DNA of 64,000 nucleotides from Actinomycetes bacterium (lineage in GTDB: Bacteria; Actinomycetota; Actinomycetes; Propionibacteriales; Nocardioidaceae), in contig JAEWXC010000073.1 in the NCBI GenBank assembly GCA_023396115.1, positions 3,855-67,854 of the forward strand, written 5' to 3'. This document shows positions 1-7,903 of this stretch, piece after piece (position 1 is the stretch's first letter; every line of letters starts with the position of its first letter). The position numbers and the translations under genes were made by a program. Below the pieces are notes generated by a model. The model was not told where the DNA came from. It made no database searches and saw only the letters and a program-made list of their open reading frames with translations.

Positions 1-250
1 ACGGCAGCGCCGCCATGTCGGAGTCGTCGAGGATCACCATCTCGCCGTCCTCGGTCTCGTACCCCTTGGCGATGTCGGCGTACGGCACCTCCTCGCCGTC
101 CAGGGAGCAGATCCGCTGGTACCGGATCCGTCCTCCGTCCTTGGCGTGGACCTGGCGGAACGAGACGTCGTGGGACTCGGTGGCGGCGTACAGCTTGACC
201 GGCACGTTCACCAGACCGAACGAGACCGCGCCCTTCCAGATCGCCCGCAT
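1..250 (-). CDS. ku: Ku protein, N-terminal part (runs off the window start)
   Basis: Partial gene: the first 83 codons are present and the rest lies before position 1. The N-terminus begins MRAIWKGAVSFGLVNVPVKL, which is the characteristic opening of bacterial Ku, followed by the YAATESHDVSFRQVH strand and RYQRIC. Bacterial Ku is a homodimer that rings double-strand DNA ends and recruits LigD for non-homologous end joining. The ATG complements positions 248-250. The ligase and polymerase partners are encoded about 3.6 kb away on the opposite strand, with two acyl-CoA synthetase genes between. The C-terminal LigD-recruiting tail cannot be seen. The family assignment is secure from the N-terminus. 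Confidence 0.93.
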   Translation of the reverse strand, partial: MRAIWKGAVSFGLVNVPVKLYAATESHDVSFRQVHAKDGGRIRYQRICSLDGEEVPYADIAKGYETEDGEMVILDDSDMAALP

Positions 251-414
251 GCTTCCTCCCGTGTCCGTGGTGCCCGAGGGACCAGTATGACCGACCGTGC
301 CGGGCGGCCGGGGGCGTGCAGGGCGGCGGCAGGCACGGCCCCGGACAGATGGGGAGGTGCCCCCATGTTGGAACCGAATGTGACCGACATCACCCGCAGG
401 GGCGGCGACTCCGG

Positions 415-420
415 TAACTT
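415..420 (+). promoter_or_regulatory. -10 box of a probable leaderless promoter (first acyl-CoA synthetase)
   Basis: TAACTT lies 7 bases before the ATG at 428. The TANNNT spacing matches other genes in the window and supports 428 rather than the in-frame ATG at 365 as the start. Confidence 0.5.
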
Positions 421-427
421 CCGCGCC

Positions 428-2014
428 ATGGCCACCCGACCCCTCACTCTCGCCGACGTCCTCGAGACCATGGCGGACACCGTCCCGGACCGTCCCGCGA
501 TCGTCACCCTGGACCACACCTGGACCTTCGCCGAGCTCGACGAGCGCGCGAACCGGTTCGCCCACATGCTGCTGGACGCCGGGGTGCAGCCCGGTACCCA
601 CGTGGCCGTGCACAGCCCGAACCGCGTCGAGTGGATCGACGCGTTCTACGGCTCGTTCAAGATCGGCGCGGTCCCGATCAACGTGAACTACAAGTACCTG
701 GCCGAGGAGCTGCGCCACATCTACTCCAACTCCGACTCGACGGTGGCCGTGGTGGCCCCCGAGTTCGAGGCACTGGCCCGCGAGGCTGCCGGCGACCTGG
801 TGGAGCACTGGTTCGTGATGGGGGAGCAGTACGACGCGGCCACCGCTGCCGCCTCGCCCGAGCGGCCGCAGGTCGAGCGCAGCGGCGACGACCGCTACAT
901 GATCTACACCGGCGGCACCACCGGCATGCCCAAGGGCGTGGAGTGGCGTCAGGAGGACCTGATCCGCGCCGCCCTCAACGCCGCGCGCTACGGGGCACCG
1001 CTGGAGGGGCTGGACCAGCTCGCCGCCGAGGCGAAGGCCGTGGAGAACCCGATGGTGCTGCTGGCCTGCGGCCCGATGATGCACGGCGGCAGCCAGTGGA
1101 TCATGGGCAACGGCCACGTCGCCGGACAGACGATCGGCTTCTTCACCGACGCGAACTTCTCCGCCGAGCGGGTCCTGGACCTGGTCCAGCACGCCGGCGT
1201 CGTCTCGCTGACGTTCCTGGGCGACGCGATGGGCCGCCCGGTCGCCGAGGCGATCCTGGCCGAGCCGGACCGCTGGGACCTCAGCTCGCTGGCCGCGGTG
1301 TCCAACGGTGCCGCGCCGCTCTCGATCGGGGTGCGTGAGGAGATCCGCAAGGCGCTGCCCGGCCGGTTCATCCTCGACTCCTACGGCGCCTCCGAGACGG
1401 GTGCGGCCGGCTCCTCGATGGACGACGGCTCCTCCGACGGCAAGGCCCGGTTCAACATCGGGCCCGACGTCGACGTGCTCGGCGCCGACGACCGACCCAC
1501 CCAGGTGGGTGAGGAGGGCATGCTCGCCCGCTCCGGCCCGATGCCGCTGGGCTACTACAAGGACCCGGTCAAGACCGCCGCGACGTTCAAGGAGATCGAC
1601 GGCAAGCGCTGGGTGATCCCCGGCGACTTCGCCCGCAAGGAGCCGGACGGCTCGATCATCGTGCTGGGCCGCGGCTCGGTGTGCATCAACTCCGGCGGCG
1701 AGAAGATCTACCCCGAGGAGGTCGAGAGCGCGCTGCTGCGCCACCCCGACATCTTCGACGCCGCCGTGACCGGCACCCCGCACGAGCGCTGGGGGCAGCA
1801 GGTCACCGCGCTGGTCCAGCTGCGTGAGGACGCCGACCTCACCGAGGCGCAGGTCGTCGAGCACGTGAAGTCGCTGCTGGCCAACTACAAGGCGCCCAAG
1901 CGGGTGTTCTTCGTCGACCAGGTGCCGCGCACCCCGGTCAGCAAGGTCGACTACAAGGCGACCGCCGAGACCGCGGCCGCACTGGTGGCGGAGTCCGCGG
2001 GCGCCCCCGCCTGA
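428..2014 (+). CDS. FadD19-type acyl-CoA synthetase (copy 1)
   Basis: 528-residue AMP-forming acyl-CoA ligase that would activate a fatty acid or steroid side-chain acid to its CoA thioester through an acyl-adenylate. The phosphate-binding loop YTGGTTGMPKGVEW lies near residues 160-173, and the C-terminal hinge and acceptor region contains GDFARKEPDGSIIVLGRGS and NSGGEKIYPEEVE. The NVNYKYL and SGGEKIYPEEVE wording resembles the actinobacterial FadD17/FadD19 steroid and long-chain group. The start at 428 aligns with copy 2 at 2233 and has a leaderless -10 box. An in-frame ATG at 365 has a good GGGAGGTG ribosome site and would add 21 residues. A strong hairpin follows the stop. The substrate is not known. 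Confidence 0.88.
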   Translation: MATRPLTLADVLETMADTVPDRPAIVTLDHTWTFAELDERANRFAHMLLDAGVQPGTHVAVHSPNRVEWIDAFYGSFKIGAVPINVNYKYLAEELRHIYSNSDSTVAVVAPEFEALAREAAGDLVEHWFVMGEQYDAATAAASPERPQVERSGDDRYMIYTGGTTGMPKGVEWRQEDLIRAALNAARYGAPLEGLDQLAAEAKAVENPMVLLACGPMMHGGSQWIMGNGHVAGQTIGFFTDANFSAERVLDLVQHAGVVSLTFLGDAMGRPVAEAILAEPDRWDLSSLAAVSNGAAPLSIGVREEIRKALPGRFILDSYGASETGAAGSSMDDGSSDGKARFNIGPDVDVLGADDRPTQVGEEGMLARSGPMPLGYYKDPVKTAATFKEIDGKRWVIPGDFARKEPDGSIIVLGRGSVCINSGGEKIYPEEVESALLRHPDIFDAAVTGTPHERWGQQVTALVQLREDADLTEAQVVEHVKSLLANYKAPKRVFFVDQVPRTPVSKVDYKATAETAAALVAESAGAPA

Positions 2015-2045
2015 CCGCGCTTGCACCGCCCCGCGCAGCGGGAGA

Positions 2046-2083
2046 CGACGACCCGGCACCTCTGGGAGGGTGCCGGGTCGTCG
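2046..2083 (+). terminator. Terminator hairpin after acyl-CoA synthetase 1
   Basis: Perfect 15-bp inverted repeat (2046-2060 with 2069-2083, 8-base loop), 31 bases after the stop codon. There is no T-run, as is common in high-GC actinobacteria. Confidence 0.7.
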
Positions 2084-2185
2084 GCGTCCCGAGAGTTCTC
2101 AGGTGTGCCCGCCCGCGCGCGTGCCCGAGGTGCCGCCGGGATGCCTACCACCTGATCCGGTGGGTGGGAGTGCACTCCCTCACAG

Positions 2186-2199
2186 TGGAACGCGTTCTT
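2186..2199 (+). promoter_or_regulatory. KstR-like palindromic operator
   Basis: TGGAACGCGTTCTT fits the TnnAACnnGTTnnA consensus of the TetR-family cholesterol regulator KstR except at the last base. It lies 34 bases upstream of a FadD19-type synthetase, the kind of gene KstR controls in mycobacteria and rhodococci. The match is seen in the sequence; control by a KstR homologue is inferred. Confidence 0.5.
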
Positions 2200-2232
2200 G
2201 TTCGGTGCTGTGCGGTCGGTCACCATGAGTCC

Positions 2233-3813
2233 ATGACCACCACGCAGCGCCCCATGACCCTGGGCGACATGATCGAGACCATGGCCGACACCCTGGGTGA
2301 CCGCATCGCGGTGGCCTCGCTGGAGCGCGACTACACCTTCGCCGAGATCGACGAGCGGTCGACCCGGATGGCCAACCTGCTGGTGTCCCTGGGCGTGCAG
2401 CCGGGCGACCACATCGCGGTCCACAGCCACAACCGGATCGAGTGGGTCGACGCGTTCTACGGCGCCCTGAAGGCGCGCGCCGTCCCGATCAACATCAACT
2501 ACAAGTACCTCAAGGACGAGCTCGCCTACCTCTACGACAACTGCGACGCCGTCGTCGCGATCGTCGGCCCGGAGTACCTGGAGGCCGTCGAGGAGGTCCG
2601 CACCGACCGCCTCAAGCACGTCCTGGTGATGGGTCCCGAGCTCGACGCTGCGATGGAGTCCGCCTCGGCCGAGCGGCAGGTCACCGGCCGTACCGGTGAC
2701 GATAAGTACGTCATCTACACCGGTGGCACCACCGGCATGCCCAAGGGTGTCGAGTGGCGCCAGGAGGACCTGATCCGCGGCGCGCTGAACGCCAGCCGCT
2801 TCGGTGCCCCGTTCGACTCGCTCGAGCAGCTGGCCGAGGAGGCCAAGGCCAACGAGAACCCGATGATCCTGCTGGCCTGCGGCCCGATGATGCACGGCGG
2901 CAGCCAGTGGATCCTCGGCAACGCGCACGTCGCCGGTGCGACGGTGGGTCTGTTCACCGAGAAGAGCTTCGACCCGGCCAAGATCCTGGACCTGGTCGAC
3001 CACGCCAAGGTCGTCTCGCTGACCTTCCTGGGCGACGCGATGGGCCGCCCGGTGGCCGAGACCATCAAGAACAACCCCGGCCGCTGGGACCTCAGCTCGC
3101 TGATGGCCGTCTCCAACGGTGCCGCTCCGCTGTCGCTGGCCGTGCGCGAGCAGATCCGTGAGGCCCTGCCGGGTCGCTTCCTGCTCGACTCCTACGGTGC
3201 CTCCGAGACCGGTGCGACCGGCCAGGGCATGGACGACGGGTCCTCGGACGGCAAGGCCCGCTTCGGCGTCTCCGCCGACGTGGAGGTCTTCGACGAGGAC
3301 ATGAACCCGGCCCCGGTCGGTGTCACCGGCATGCTCGGCCGCACCGGCTCGATCCCGCTGGGCTACTACAAGGACCCGGTCAAGACCGCGGCCACGTTCC
3401 GTGAGGTCAACGGCAAGCGCTACGTCATCCCCGGCGACTTCGCGGTCCGCGAGGAGGACGGCTCGGTCGTCGTCCTGGGTCGCGGCTCGGTCACCATCAA
3501 CACCGGTGGCGAGAAGGTGCACCCCGAGGAGGTCGAGGCGATGCTGAAGAAGCACGACGAGGTCTTCGACGCCGTCGTGGTCGCCACCCCGCACGAGCGC
3601 TGGGGCCAGCAGGTCACCGCGCTGGTGCACCGCCGAGACGGCTCGGAGCTCACCGCCGAGGCGCTGACCGAGTGGGCGAAGACCAAGATCTCCAACTACA
3701 AGGTGCCCAAGGCCGTCTTCTTCGTCGACGAGGTGCCCCGCACCCCGGTTGCCAAGGTCGACTACCCGGCCTCGGCCGCGCTGGCCAAGCAGCTGGTCGA
3801 GCAGCAGGGCTGA
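2233..3813 (+). CDS. FadD19-type acyl-CoA synthetase (copy 2)
   Basis: 526-residue AMP-forming acyl-CoA ligase, strongly similar to the preceding gene over its whole length, so the pair arose by tandem duplication. It keeps the adenylation loop YTGGTTGMPKGVEW, the DSYGASETG motif and the C-terminal NTGGEKVHPEEVE and RTPVAKVDY elements. The start at 2233 gives MTTTQRPMTLGDM, matching the N-terminus of copy 1; an in-frame upstream ATG at 2164 lies before the predicted operator and is unlikely. A KstR-like palindrome at 2186-2199 suggests induction by steroid or long-chain acyl-CoA. Between the two copies a hairpin separates transcription, so they are probably controlled independently. Confidence 0.88.
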   Translation: MTTTQRPMTLGDMIETMADTLGDRIAVASLERDYTFAEIDERSTRMANLLVSLGVQPGDHIAVHSHNRIEWVDAFYGALKARAVPININYKYLKDELAYLYDNCDAVVAIVGPEYLEAVEEVRTDRLKHVLVMGPELDAAMESASAERQVTGRTGDDKYVIYTGGTTGMPKGVEWRQEDLIRGALNASRFGAPFDSLEQLAEEAKANENPMILLACGPMMHGGSQWILGNAHVAGATVGLFTEKSFDPAKILDLVDHAKVVSLTFLGDAMGRPVAETIKNNPGRWDLSSLMAVSNGAAPLSLAVREQIREALPGRFLLDSYGASETGATGQGMDDGSSDGKARFGVSADVEVFDEDMNPAPVGVTGMLGRTGSIPLGYYKDPVKTAATFREVNGKRYVIPGDFAVREEDGSVVVLGRGSVTINTGGEKVHPEEVEAMLKKHDEVFDAVVVATPHERWGQQVTALVHRRDGSELTAEALTEWAKTKISNYKVPKAVFFVDEVPRTPVAKVDYPASAALAKQLVEQQG

Positions 3814-3878
3814 CGCACCGCGCCGAGGGCGCACCGTCACGACACACGCACCGGGCGCATGGTGGGAGACTTCCCGCC

Positions 3879-4847
3879 ATGCGCCCGATGCTTGCCTCCG
3901 CCGGGGACCACGTGCCCACGGGTCCCGGCTGGTCCCACGAGGTCAAGTGGGACGGGATGCGGGTGCTGGCCCACCTCACCGACGACGGGCTGCGGCTGAC
4001 CAGCCGCAACGAGAACGTGGTCACCCCGGCCTGGCCGGACCTGACCCTGCCGGCCCGCAGGCTGCAGGGCACCGCGCTGAGTGCCGGGGACGGGTTGCTG
4101 CTGGACGGCGAGGTGATCGGCCTCGACCCCTCGGGCCGCCCCGACTTCCGGGTCCTCGCCGAGCGGATCCACGTGCGGGCGGCCGGCGCCGCCGCGCGGT
4201 GGGCCGAGAAGGTCCCGGCGACGTTCATGGTCTTCGACGTGCTGCGCAGCGGCGGCACCGAGCTGGTCACCCGGCCGCTGGCCGAGCGTCGCGCCGAGCT
4301 GGAGCAGCTCGCGCCGCTGCTGGCCGAGGCGGGCTGGCAGGTGCCGGGCGCCTACGACGACGGGGTCGCGCTGCACACCGCCACCGCCGAGCAGGGGTTG
4401 GAGGGCATCGTCTCCAAACGCCTGGACTCGCCCTACCGACCGGGTGAACGCAGCCGGGCCTGGCTCAAGTTCCCGCACCGGTTGCGTGGCTCCTACGTCG
4501 TGGGCGGGTGGCGCCCCCAGGTCGGCACCGCCGACCGGCTGGCCTCGCTGCTGGTGGGGGAGTGGACCGCCCAGGGGTGGCAGTTCCGGGGTCGGGTCGG
4601 GTCGGGCATCTCGACCACGGCCTCGCGCACCCTGGCGGCGGCGGTGGCCGGGTTGACCCGGTCGACCTCGCCGTTCTGCGACGAGGTGCCGGCCGTGGAC
4701 GCCCGGGGCACCACCTGGGTGGAACCGGTGCTGGTGGTCGACGTGGAGAGCCTGGGGGCGGGTGGTGGCCGGTTGCGGCAGCCCTCCTACCAGGGGGTGC
4801 GCGCCGACCTGTCGGCCCACGACCTGACCGAGGGGGTGGGCCGGTGA
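3879..4847 (+). CDS. ATP-dependent DNA ligase, LigC/LigD ligase-domain type
   Basis: 322-residue ligase that would seal nicks by transferring AMP from a lysine to the 5' phosphate. Motif I EVKWDG gives the nucleotidyl lysine K23; motif III is FMVFDVL, motif IV EGIVSKR and motif V RAWLKFP. An OB-fold region follows (RGSYVVGGW onward). The length suits an isolated ligase domain rather than a full multi-domain LigD. It overlaps the polymerase gene by four bases (GTGA), so the two are translationally coupled. With the polymerase and Ku it reconstitutes end joining from separate proteins. The second lysine of a WxKxK motif V is replaced (WLKFP), a mild oddity. Confidence 0.9.
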   Translation: MRPMLASAGDHVPTGPGWSHEVKWDGMRVLAHLTDDGLRLTSRNENVVTPAWPDLTLPARRLQGTALSAGDGLLLDGEVIGLDPSGRPDFRVLAERIHVRAAGAAARWAEKVPATFMVFDVLRSGGTELVTRPLAERRAELEQLAPLLAEAGWQVPGAYDDGVALHTATAEQGLEGIVSKRLDSPYRPGERSRAWLKFPHRLRGSYVVGGWRPQVGTADRLASLLVGEWTAQGWQFRGRVGSGISTTASRTLAAAVAGLTRSTSPFCDEVPAVDARGTTWVEPVLVVDVESLGAGGGRLRQPSYQGVRADLSAHDLTEGVGR

Positions 4848-5749
4848 GCCCGGCGGAGGAGTCGGTGCTGGTCGAGGTGGACGGCCGGACCCTGAAGATC
4901 TCGAACCTGGCCAAGGTGATGTACCCGCGCACCGGGTGGACCAAAGGGGAGGTGCTGCACTACTACGCCCAGGTCTCGCCGGTGCTGCTGCCCCAGCTCA
5001 CCGACCGTGCGGTGACCCGGATCCGGTGGCCGCACGGGGTGGAGGGCAGCAGCTTCTTCGAGAAGAACGCGCCGGCCGGCACGCCGTCGTGGGTGCGGAC
5101 CGAGGAGGTGCCGACCACCGGCAGCCGGGCACCGTCCCGGCACGGCGACACGCTGCGCTTCCCGGTCGTCGACGACCTGGCCACGCTGACCTGGCTGGCC
5201 AACCTGGCTGCCCTGGAGCTGCACGTGCACCAGTGGCGGGTCACCGCCGAGGGCGTGCAGCCGCCGGACCGGCTGGTGATCGACCTCGACCCGGGGCCCC
5301 CGGCGGGGTTGCACGAGTGCTGCGCGGTGGCGCTGGAGGTCCGCGACGAGCTGGCCGGGCGGGGTCTCACCTCGACGCCGGTGACCAGCGGCTCCAAGGG
5401 CCTGCACCTGTACGCCTCGTTGCCGCCGGGCACCGGTGCGGAGGCGTCCACCGAGCTGGCCCACGAGGTGGCCTCGGTGCTGGAGAAGCGGCTGCCGCGC
5501 CAGGTGACGGCCACGATGACCAAGACCCGCCGCCAGGGCAAGGTCTTCCTGGACTGGTCGCAGAACTCCGGCTCCAAGACCACCGTGGCGCCGTACTCGC
5601 TGCGCGGCACCGACCGGCCGCGGGTGGCGACACCGGTGACCTGGGACGAGGTGGCGGCCGGGGCCGAGGACGAGCTGGGGCTGGACCAGTTCACGCCCGA
5701 GCAGGTGCTGGCCCGGGTGGCCGAGCACGGCGACTTGTTCGCCCTCTGA
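4844..5749 (+). CDS. ligD: LigD-type primase-polymerase domain protein (NHEJ polymerase)
   Basis: 301-residue archaeo-eukaryotic primase family polymerase that would fill gaps at breaks, typically with ribonucleotides, during end joining. The two metal-binding aspartates are D147 and D149 in VIDLDPGP, the third is D237 in KVFLDWSQN, and SGSKGLHLY carries the nucleotide-binding histidine. It starts at GTG 4844, which overlaps the ligase stop. In many bacteria this domain is fused to ligase and nuclease domains in LigD; here it is separate and no phosphoesterase domain is seen nearby. Two inverted arms follow before the convergent lipoprotein gene. Confidence 0.93.
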   Translation: MSPAEESVLVEVDGRTLKISNLAKVMYPRTGWTKGEVLHYYAQVSPVLLPQLTDRAVTRIRWPHGVEGSSFFEKNAPAGTPSWVRTEEVPTTGSRAPSRHGDTLRFPVVDDLATLTWLANLAALELHVHQWRVTAEGVQPPDRLVIDLDPGPPAGLHECCAVALEVRDELAGRGLTSTPVTSGSKGLHLYASLPPGTGAEASTELAHEVASVLEKRLPRQVTATMTKTRRQGKVFLDWSQNSGSKTTVAPYSLRGTDRPRVATPVTWDEVAAGAEDELGLDQFTPEQVLARVAEHGDLFAL

Positions 5750-5802
5750 GTCCCTCCGGGACTGCCGGGTCGGTGTGCCCGGTCGGTGTTCTCCGGAGAC
5801 GC

Positions 5803-5836
5803 CGACGGCCCCGACGCCGGGGCGGCGGGGCCGTCG
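5803..5836. terminator. Bidirectional terminator hairpin between ligD and a lipoprotein gene
   Basis: Arms 5803-5812 and 5827-5836 (CGACGGCCCC and its complement) sit between two convergent genes. Confidence 0.6.
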
Positions 5837-5847
5837 GGTGCGTCAGG

Positions 5848-6183
5848 TCAGGCGCACTTGTCCTGGGCGTGCTCACCGATCTTGGTCCACGCCTCGGTGT
5901 ACTCGGTCAGGGCGGTGGTGTCGCCCTCCTGGACCTTCTTCAGGTTCTCCACGACGGTGTCCCACTCGCCCTCGACGTCGCTGGGGGCCTGCTCGGCCAC
6001 AGCCTCGAGCTCGCCGATCCAGTCCGAGATGGCGTCCTCGGAGCTCATGTCGGGGACGTTGGTGCCCAGGGCCTTGAAGTCGTCGCAGTAGGCCTTGGTG
6101 TCGTCGCCGCCACAGGCGCTCAGGGTGCCGGCCAGGGCGAGCACGGTGGTGGCCAGAGCGATGCGGACGGTGGGCTTGCGCAT
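5848..6183 (-). CDS. Small lipoprotein, family not recognised (paralogue A)
   Basis: 111 residues: a lipoprotein signal peptide with lipobox LSAC (C24), then CGGDDTKAYCDDFKALGT and a mostly helical, acidic domain ending in a cysteine (DKCA). The mature protein has two further cysteines, one near the start and one at the C-terminus, which could form a disulfide. It is a shorter paralogue of the gene at 6379, sharing the GGDxTxAYCDxxK opening. The protein should be anchored to the outer face of the membrane after lipidation. Function is not known. A GGGAGA ribosome site lies 9 bases before the ATG. Confidence 0.8.
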   Translation of the reverse strand: MRKPTVRIALATTVLALAGTLSACGGDDTKAYCDDFKALGTNVPDMSSEDAISDWIGELEAVAEQAPSDVEGEWDTVVENLKKVQEGDTTALTEYTEAWTKIGEHAQDKCA

Positions 6184-6311
6184 GAGGGTTTCTCCCGTTC
6201 GTGGAGCACCGGTCGGTGCGGGGTCTGACGAGGAAACCCTTCCCCGCCGTGGTGGCGTTCAACCCTCGGCGTCGGTGAACAGCCGGTGAGGTGCCGGTGT
6301 CGGGTGGGGAG

Positions 6312-6349
6312 CTGCAGGACCCCGGACCGTGCGGTCCGGGGTCCTGCAG
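6312..6349. terminator. Terminator hairpin between paralogous lipoprotein genes
   Basis: Perfect 17-bp stem (6312-6328 with 6333-6349) with a GTGC loop, just downstream of the minus-strand gene ending at 6379. It separates the two lipoprotein paralogues into individual transcripts. Confidence 0.75.
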
Positions 6350-6378
6350 GTGCTCGGTGGATCACCAGTCGGTGATCG

Positions 6379-6819
6379 TCACTCGGTGAGCTCCTTGAGG
6401 TCGATGTTGCACGCGTCCTTGGCGTGCTTGTCGATGTCCTCGCTGGCCTTGGTGAGCTTGTCCTGGTCCAGGTCCTTCATCTTCTCCTGGGCCTCCTCGA
6501 GTGCCTTCATGGCGGCCTCGGGGTCGGCGGAGGCGTCGGTGTCGCCCATGCCGGCGAACGCGTCGGCCATGATCTCCATGCTGTCGACGAGGATCTCCCA
6601 GTCGGCCTTGACCTCCTCGGGGGCGTCCTTGGAGATGTCCTTGAACTTGTCGACCGCCTTCTGGACCTGGTCGGGGTCCTCACCGATGTTGGAGAGGTCC
6701 TTGCCGACGCTCTTCAGCTCGTCGCAGTAGGCCTCGGTGTTGTCGCCGCCGCACCCGGTCAGGGTGCCGAGGGCGAGGACGGAGGCTGCGAGGGCGACGC
6801 GCAGCACGGGCTTCTTCAT
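6379..6819 (-). CDS. Small lipoprotein, family not recognised (paralogue B)
   Basis: 146 residues with a lipobox LTGC followed by GGDNTEAYCDELKSVGKDL, then a long, highly charged helical domain with many Asp, Glu and Lys (for example LEEAQEKMKDLDQDKL), probably a small helical bundle. A conserved cysteine pair is again present (AYC and DAC). It is clearly related to paralogue A but longer at the C-terminus. Lipobox and signal peptide place it on the outer membrane face of the cell. GGAG stands 8 bases before the ATG. No named family is recognised. Confidence 0.82.
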   Translation of the reverse strand: MKKPVLRVALAASVLALGTLTGCGGDNTEAYCDELKSVGKDLSNIGEDPDQVQKAVDKFKDISKDAPEEVKADWEILVDSMEIMADAFAGMGDTDASADPEAAMKALEEAQEKMKDLDQDKLTKASEDIDKHAKDACNIDLKELTE

Positions 6820-6979
6820 GGGAGGTCTCCTGGTGTTCGGTCGTGCGGTGACGGTGCTGACGGGTGGTGCTCAGGTGGTGCGCGGCGATCCTACCCAGCG
6901 CGCGGGCGGCCAACCCTGCTCCGACGGACCGGCCGCGGGCGGTGCCGACGGCAAAATCTGGGCAGTCGCCCGAGTTGAG

Positions 6980-6993
6980 TGGAACGTGTTCCA
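6980..6993 (+). promoter_or_regulatory. Perfect 14-bp palindrome of KstR type
   Basis: TGGAACGTGTTCCA fully matches TnnAACnnGTTnnA and is a perfect palindrome. It lies about 100 bases upstream of the secreted protein at 7091 and about 160 bases upstream of the divergent lipoprotein gene. Regulator and target are inferred. Confidence 0.45.
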
Positions 6994-7090
6994 CCGAAAG
7001 GCTCCGCGCCCCCGCGGGCCGTGCGAGGGTCGGAGCCGTCGATGACACTGCCGCCGGGTGTACCCGGTGGACCCGAGCGAGGTGTGCCCC

Positions 7091-7903
7091 ATGAAGCGAG
7101 TTCCCCAGCGTCTGCGCACGGCCCTGGTGGCCGTGGCCGTGTCGGCGATGGCCCTCAGCGTGGTTCCGGCCAGCCAGGCCGAGCCGGGTGTCGCACCGGG
7201 CGCACCGGTCGACCGCGGCGGTGCCGCCGTGGAGACTGCGGTGGAGCCGACCGGGCGGGCCGTCCCGAAGGCCCCGAAGCCCGGGCGCTGCTTCGACGTG
7301 ACGCTGGCCAAGGCCAGCAAGGCCTCGCTCAAGGCGAAGGCGATCCGGTGCGGCAAGCCGCACACCCTGTGGGTCGTCGGCAAGGCGAAGGTGCCTGCGG
7401 GTCTGCCGATGGACCTGGGGGACTCGGTCACCAGTGTTGCGGTCAAGGAGCGGTGCGTGGCTGCGGTGCGCAAGAAGATCGGCGGCTACGCCAACGCCGA
7501 CTACGCCCGGAGCACCTACGGCTACTTCGTCTTCCTGCCGACCCGCAAGCAGCAGCGCCGCGGCGCCCGCTGGGCCAGCTGCGCGGTGGGGCACTGGGAC
7601 GCGGGTCGTCTGCTGCGCACCAAGCAGGCCCGCCCGACCCGGGTGGCCTCGCGGATGCCGGCGGCCTACACGCTGTGCGCCACCAGCAGCCGTGCCTGGG
7701 TGGGCTGCGCCAAGCCGCACGCGTTCCGCTCGACGTACGCCCGCACCGTGGCGTTCGACGGGGTGCTGACCGACGCCAAGGTGCGCCTGGCCGCCCGGAC
7801 CCACTGCGAGCCGCGGATGGGTCGCTCCGACTACACCTACGGCCTGCGCGGCTCGGTCGGCCAGACCTTCGCCCTGGTCTGCCTGCGCCGCACCACCTCC
7901 TGA
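7091..7903 (+). CDS. Secreted septum-formation-like protein
   Basis: 270 residues. A Sec signal peptide (residues 1 to about 31, ending SQAEP) precedes a proline/alanine linker and two similar halves. Each half has a cysteine followed by a C..PH motif: GRCFDV with RCGKPHTLWVVG, then CATSSRAWVGCAKPHAFRS. This CF...C.xPH pattern resembles the actinobacterial septum formation domain, found in membrane-anchored or secreted proteins of unclear role. Six or more conserved cysteines suggest disulfides. The ATG at 7091 was preferred over 7058 because it directly begins the positively charged signal peptide (MKRVPQRLR). The domain assignment is moderate. Confidence 0.7.
   Translation: MKRVPQRLRTALVAVAVSAMALSVVPASQAEPGVAPGAPVDRGGAAVETAVEPTGRAVPKAPKPGRCFDVTLAKASKASLKAKAIRCGKPHTLWVVGKAKVPAGLPMDLGDSVTSVAVKERCVAAVRKKIGGYANADYARSTYGYFVFLPTRKQQRRGARWASCAVGHWDAGRLLRTKQARPTRVASRMPAAYTLCATSSRAWVGCAKPHAFRSTYARTVAFDGVLTDAKVRLAARTHCEPRMGRSDYTYGLRGSVGQTFALVCLRRTTS

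Noticed and set aside
365..427. Longer start of the first acyl-CoA synthetase at ATG 365
   Set aside because: Good ribosome site, but the extra residues are absent in copy 2 and a leaderless -10 box fits ATG 428.
1951..3840. 629-codon ORF on the minus strand
   Set aside because: Antisense of the second acyl-CoA synthetase; repetitive DH/VL-rich composition typical of shadow frames in high-GC DNA.
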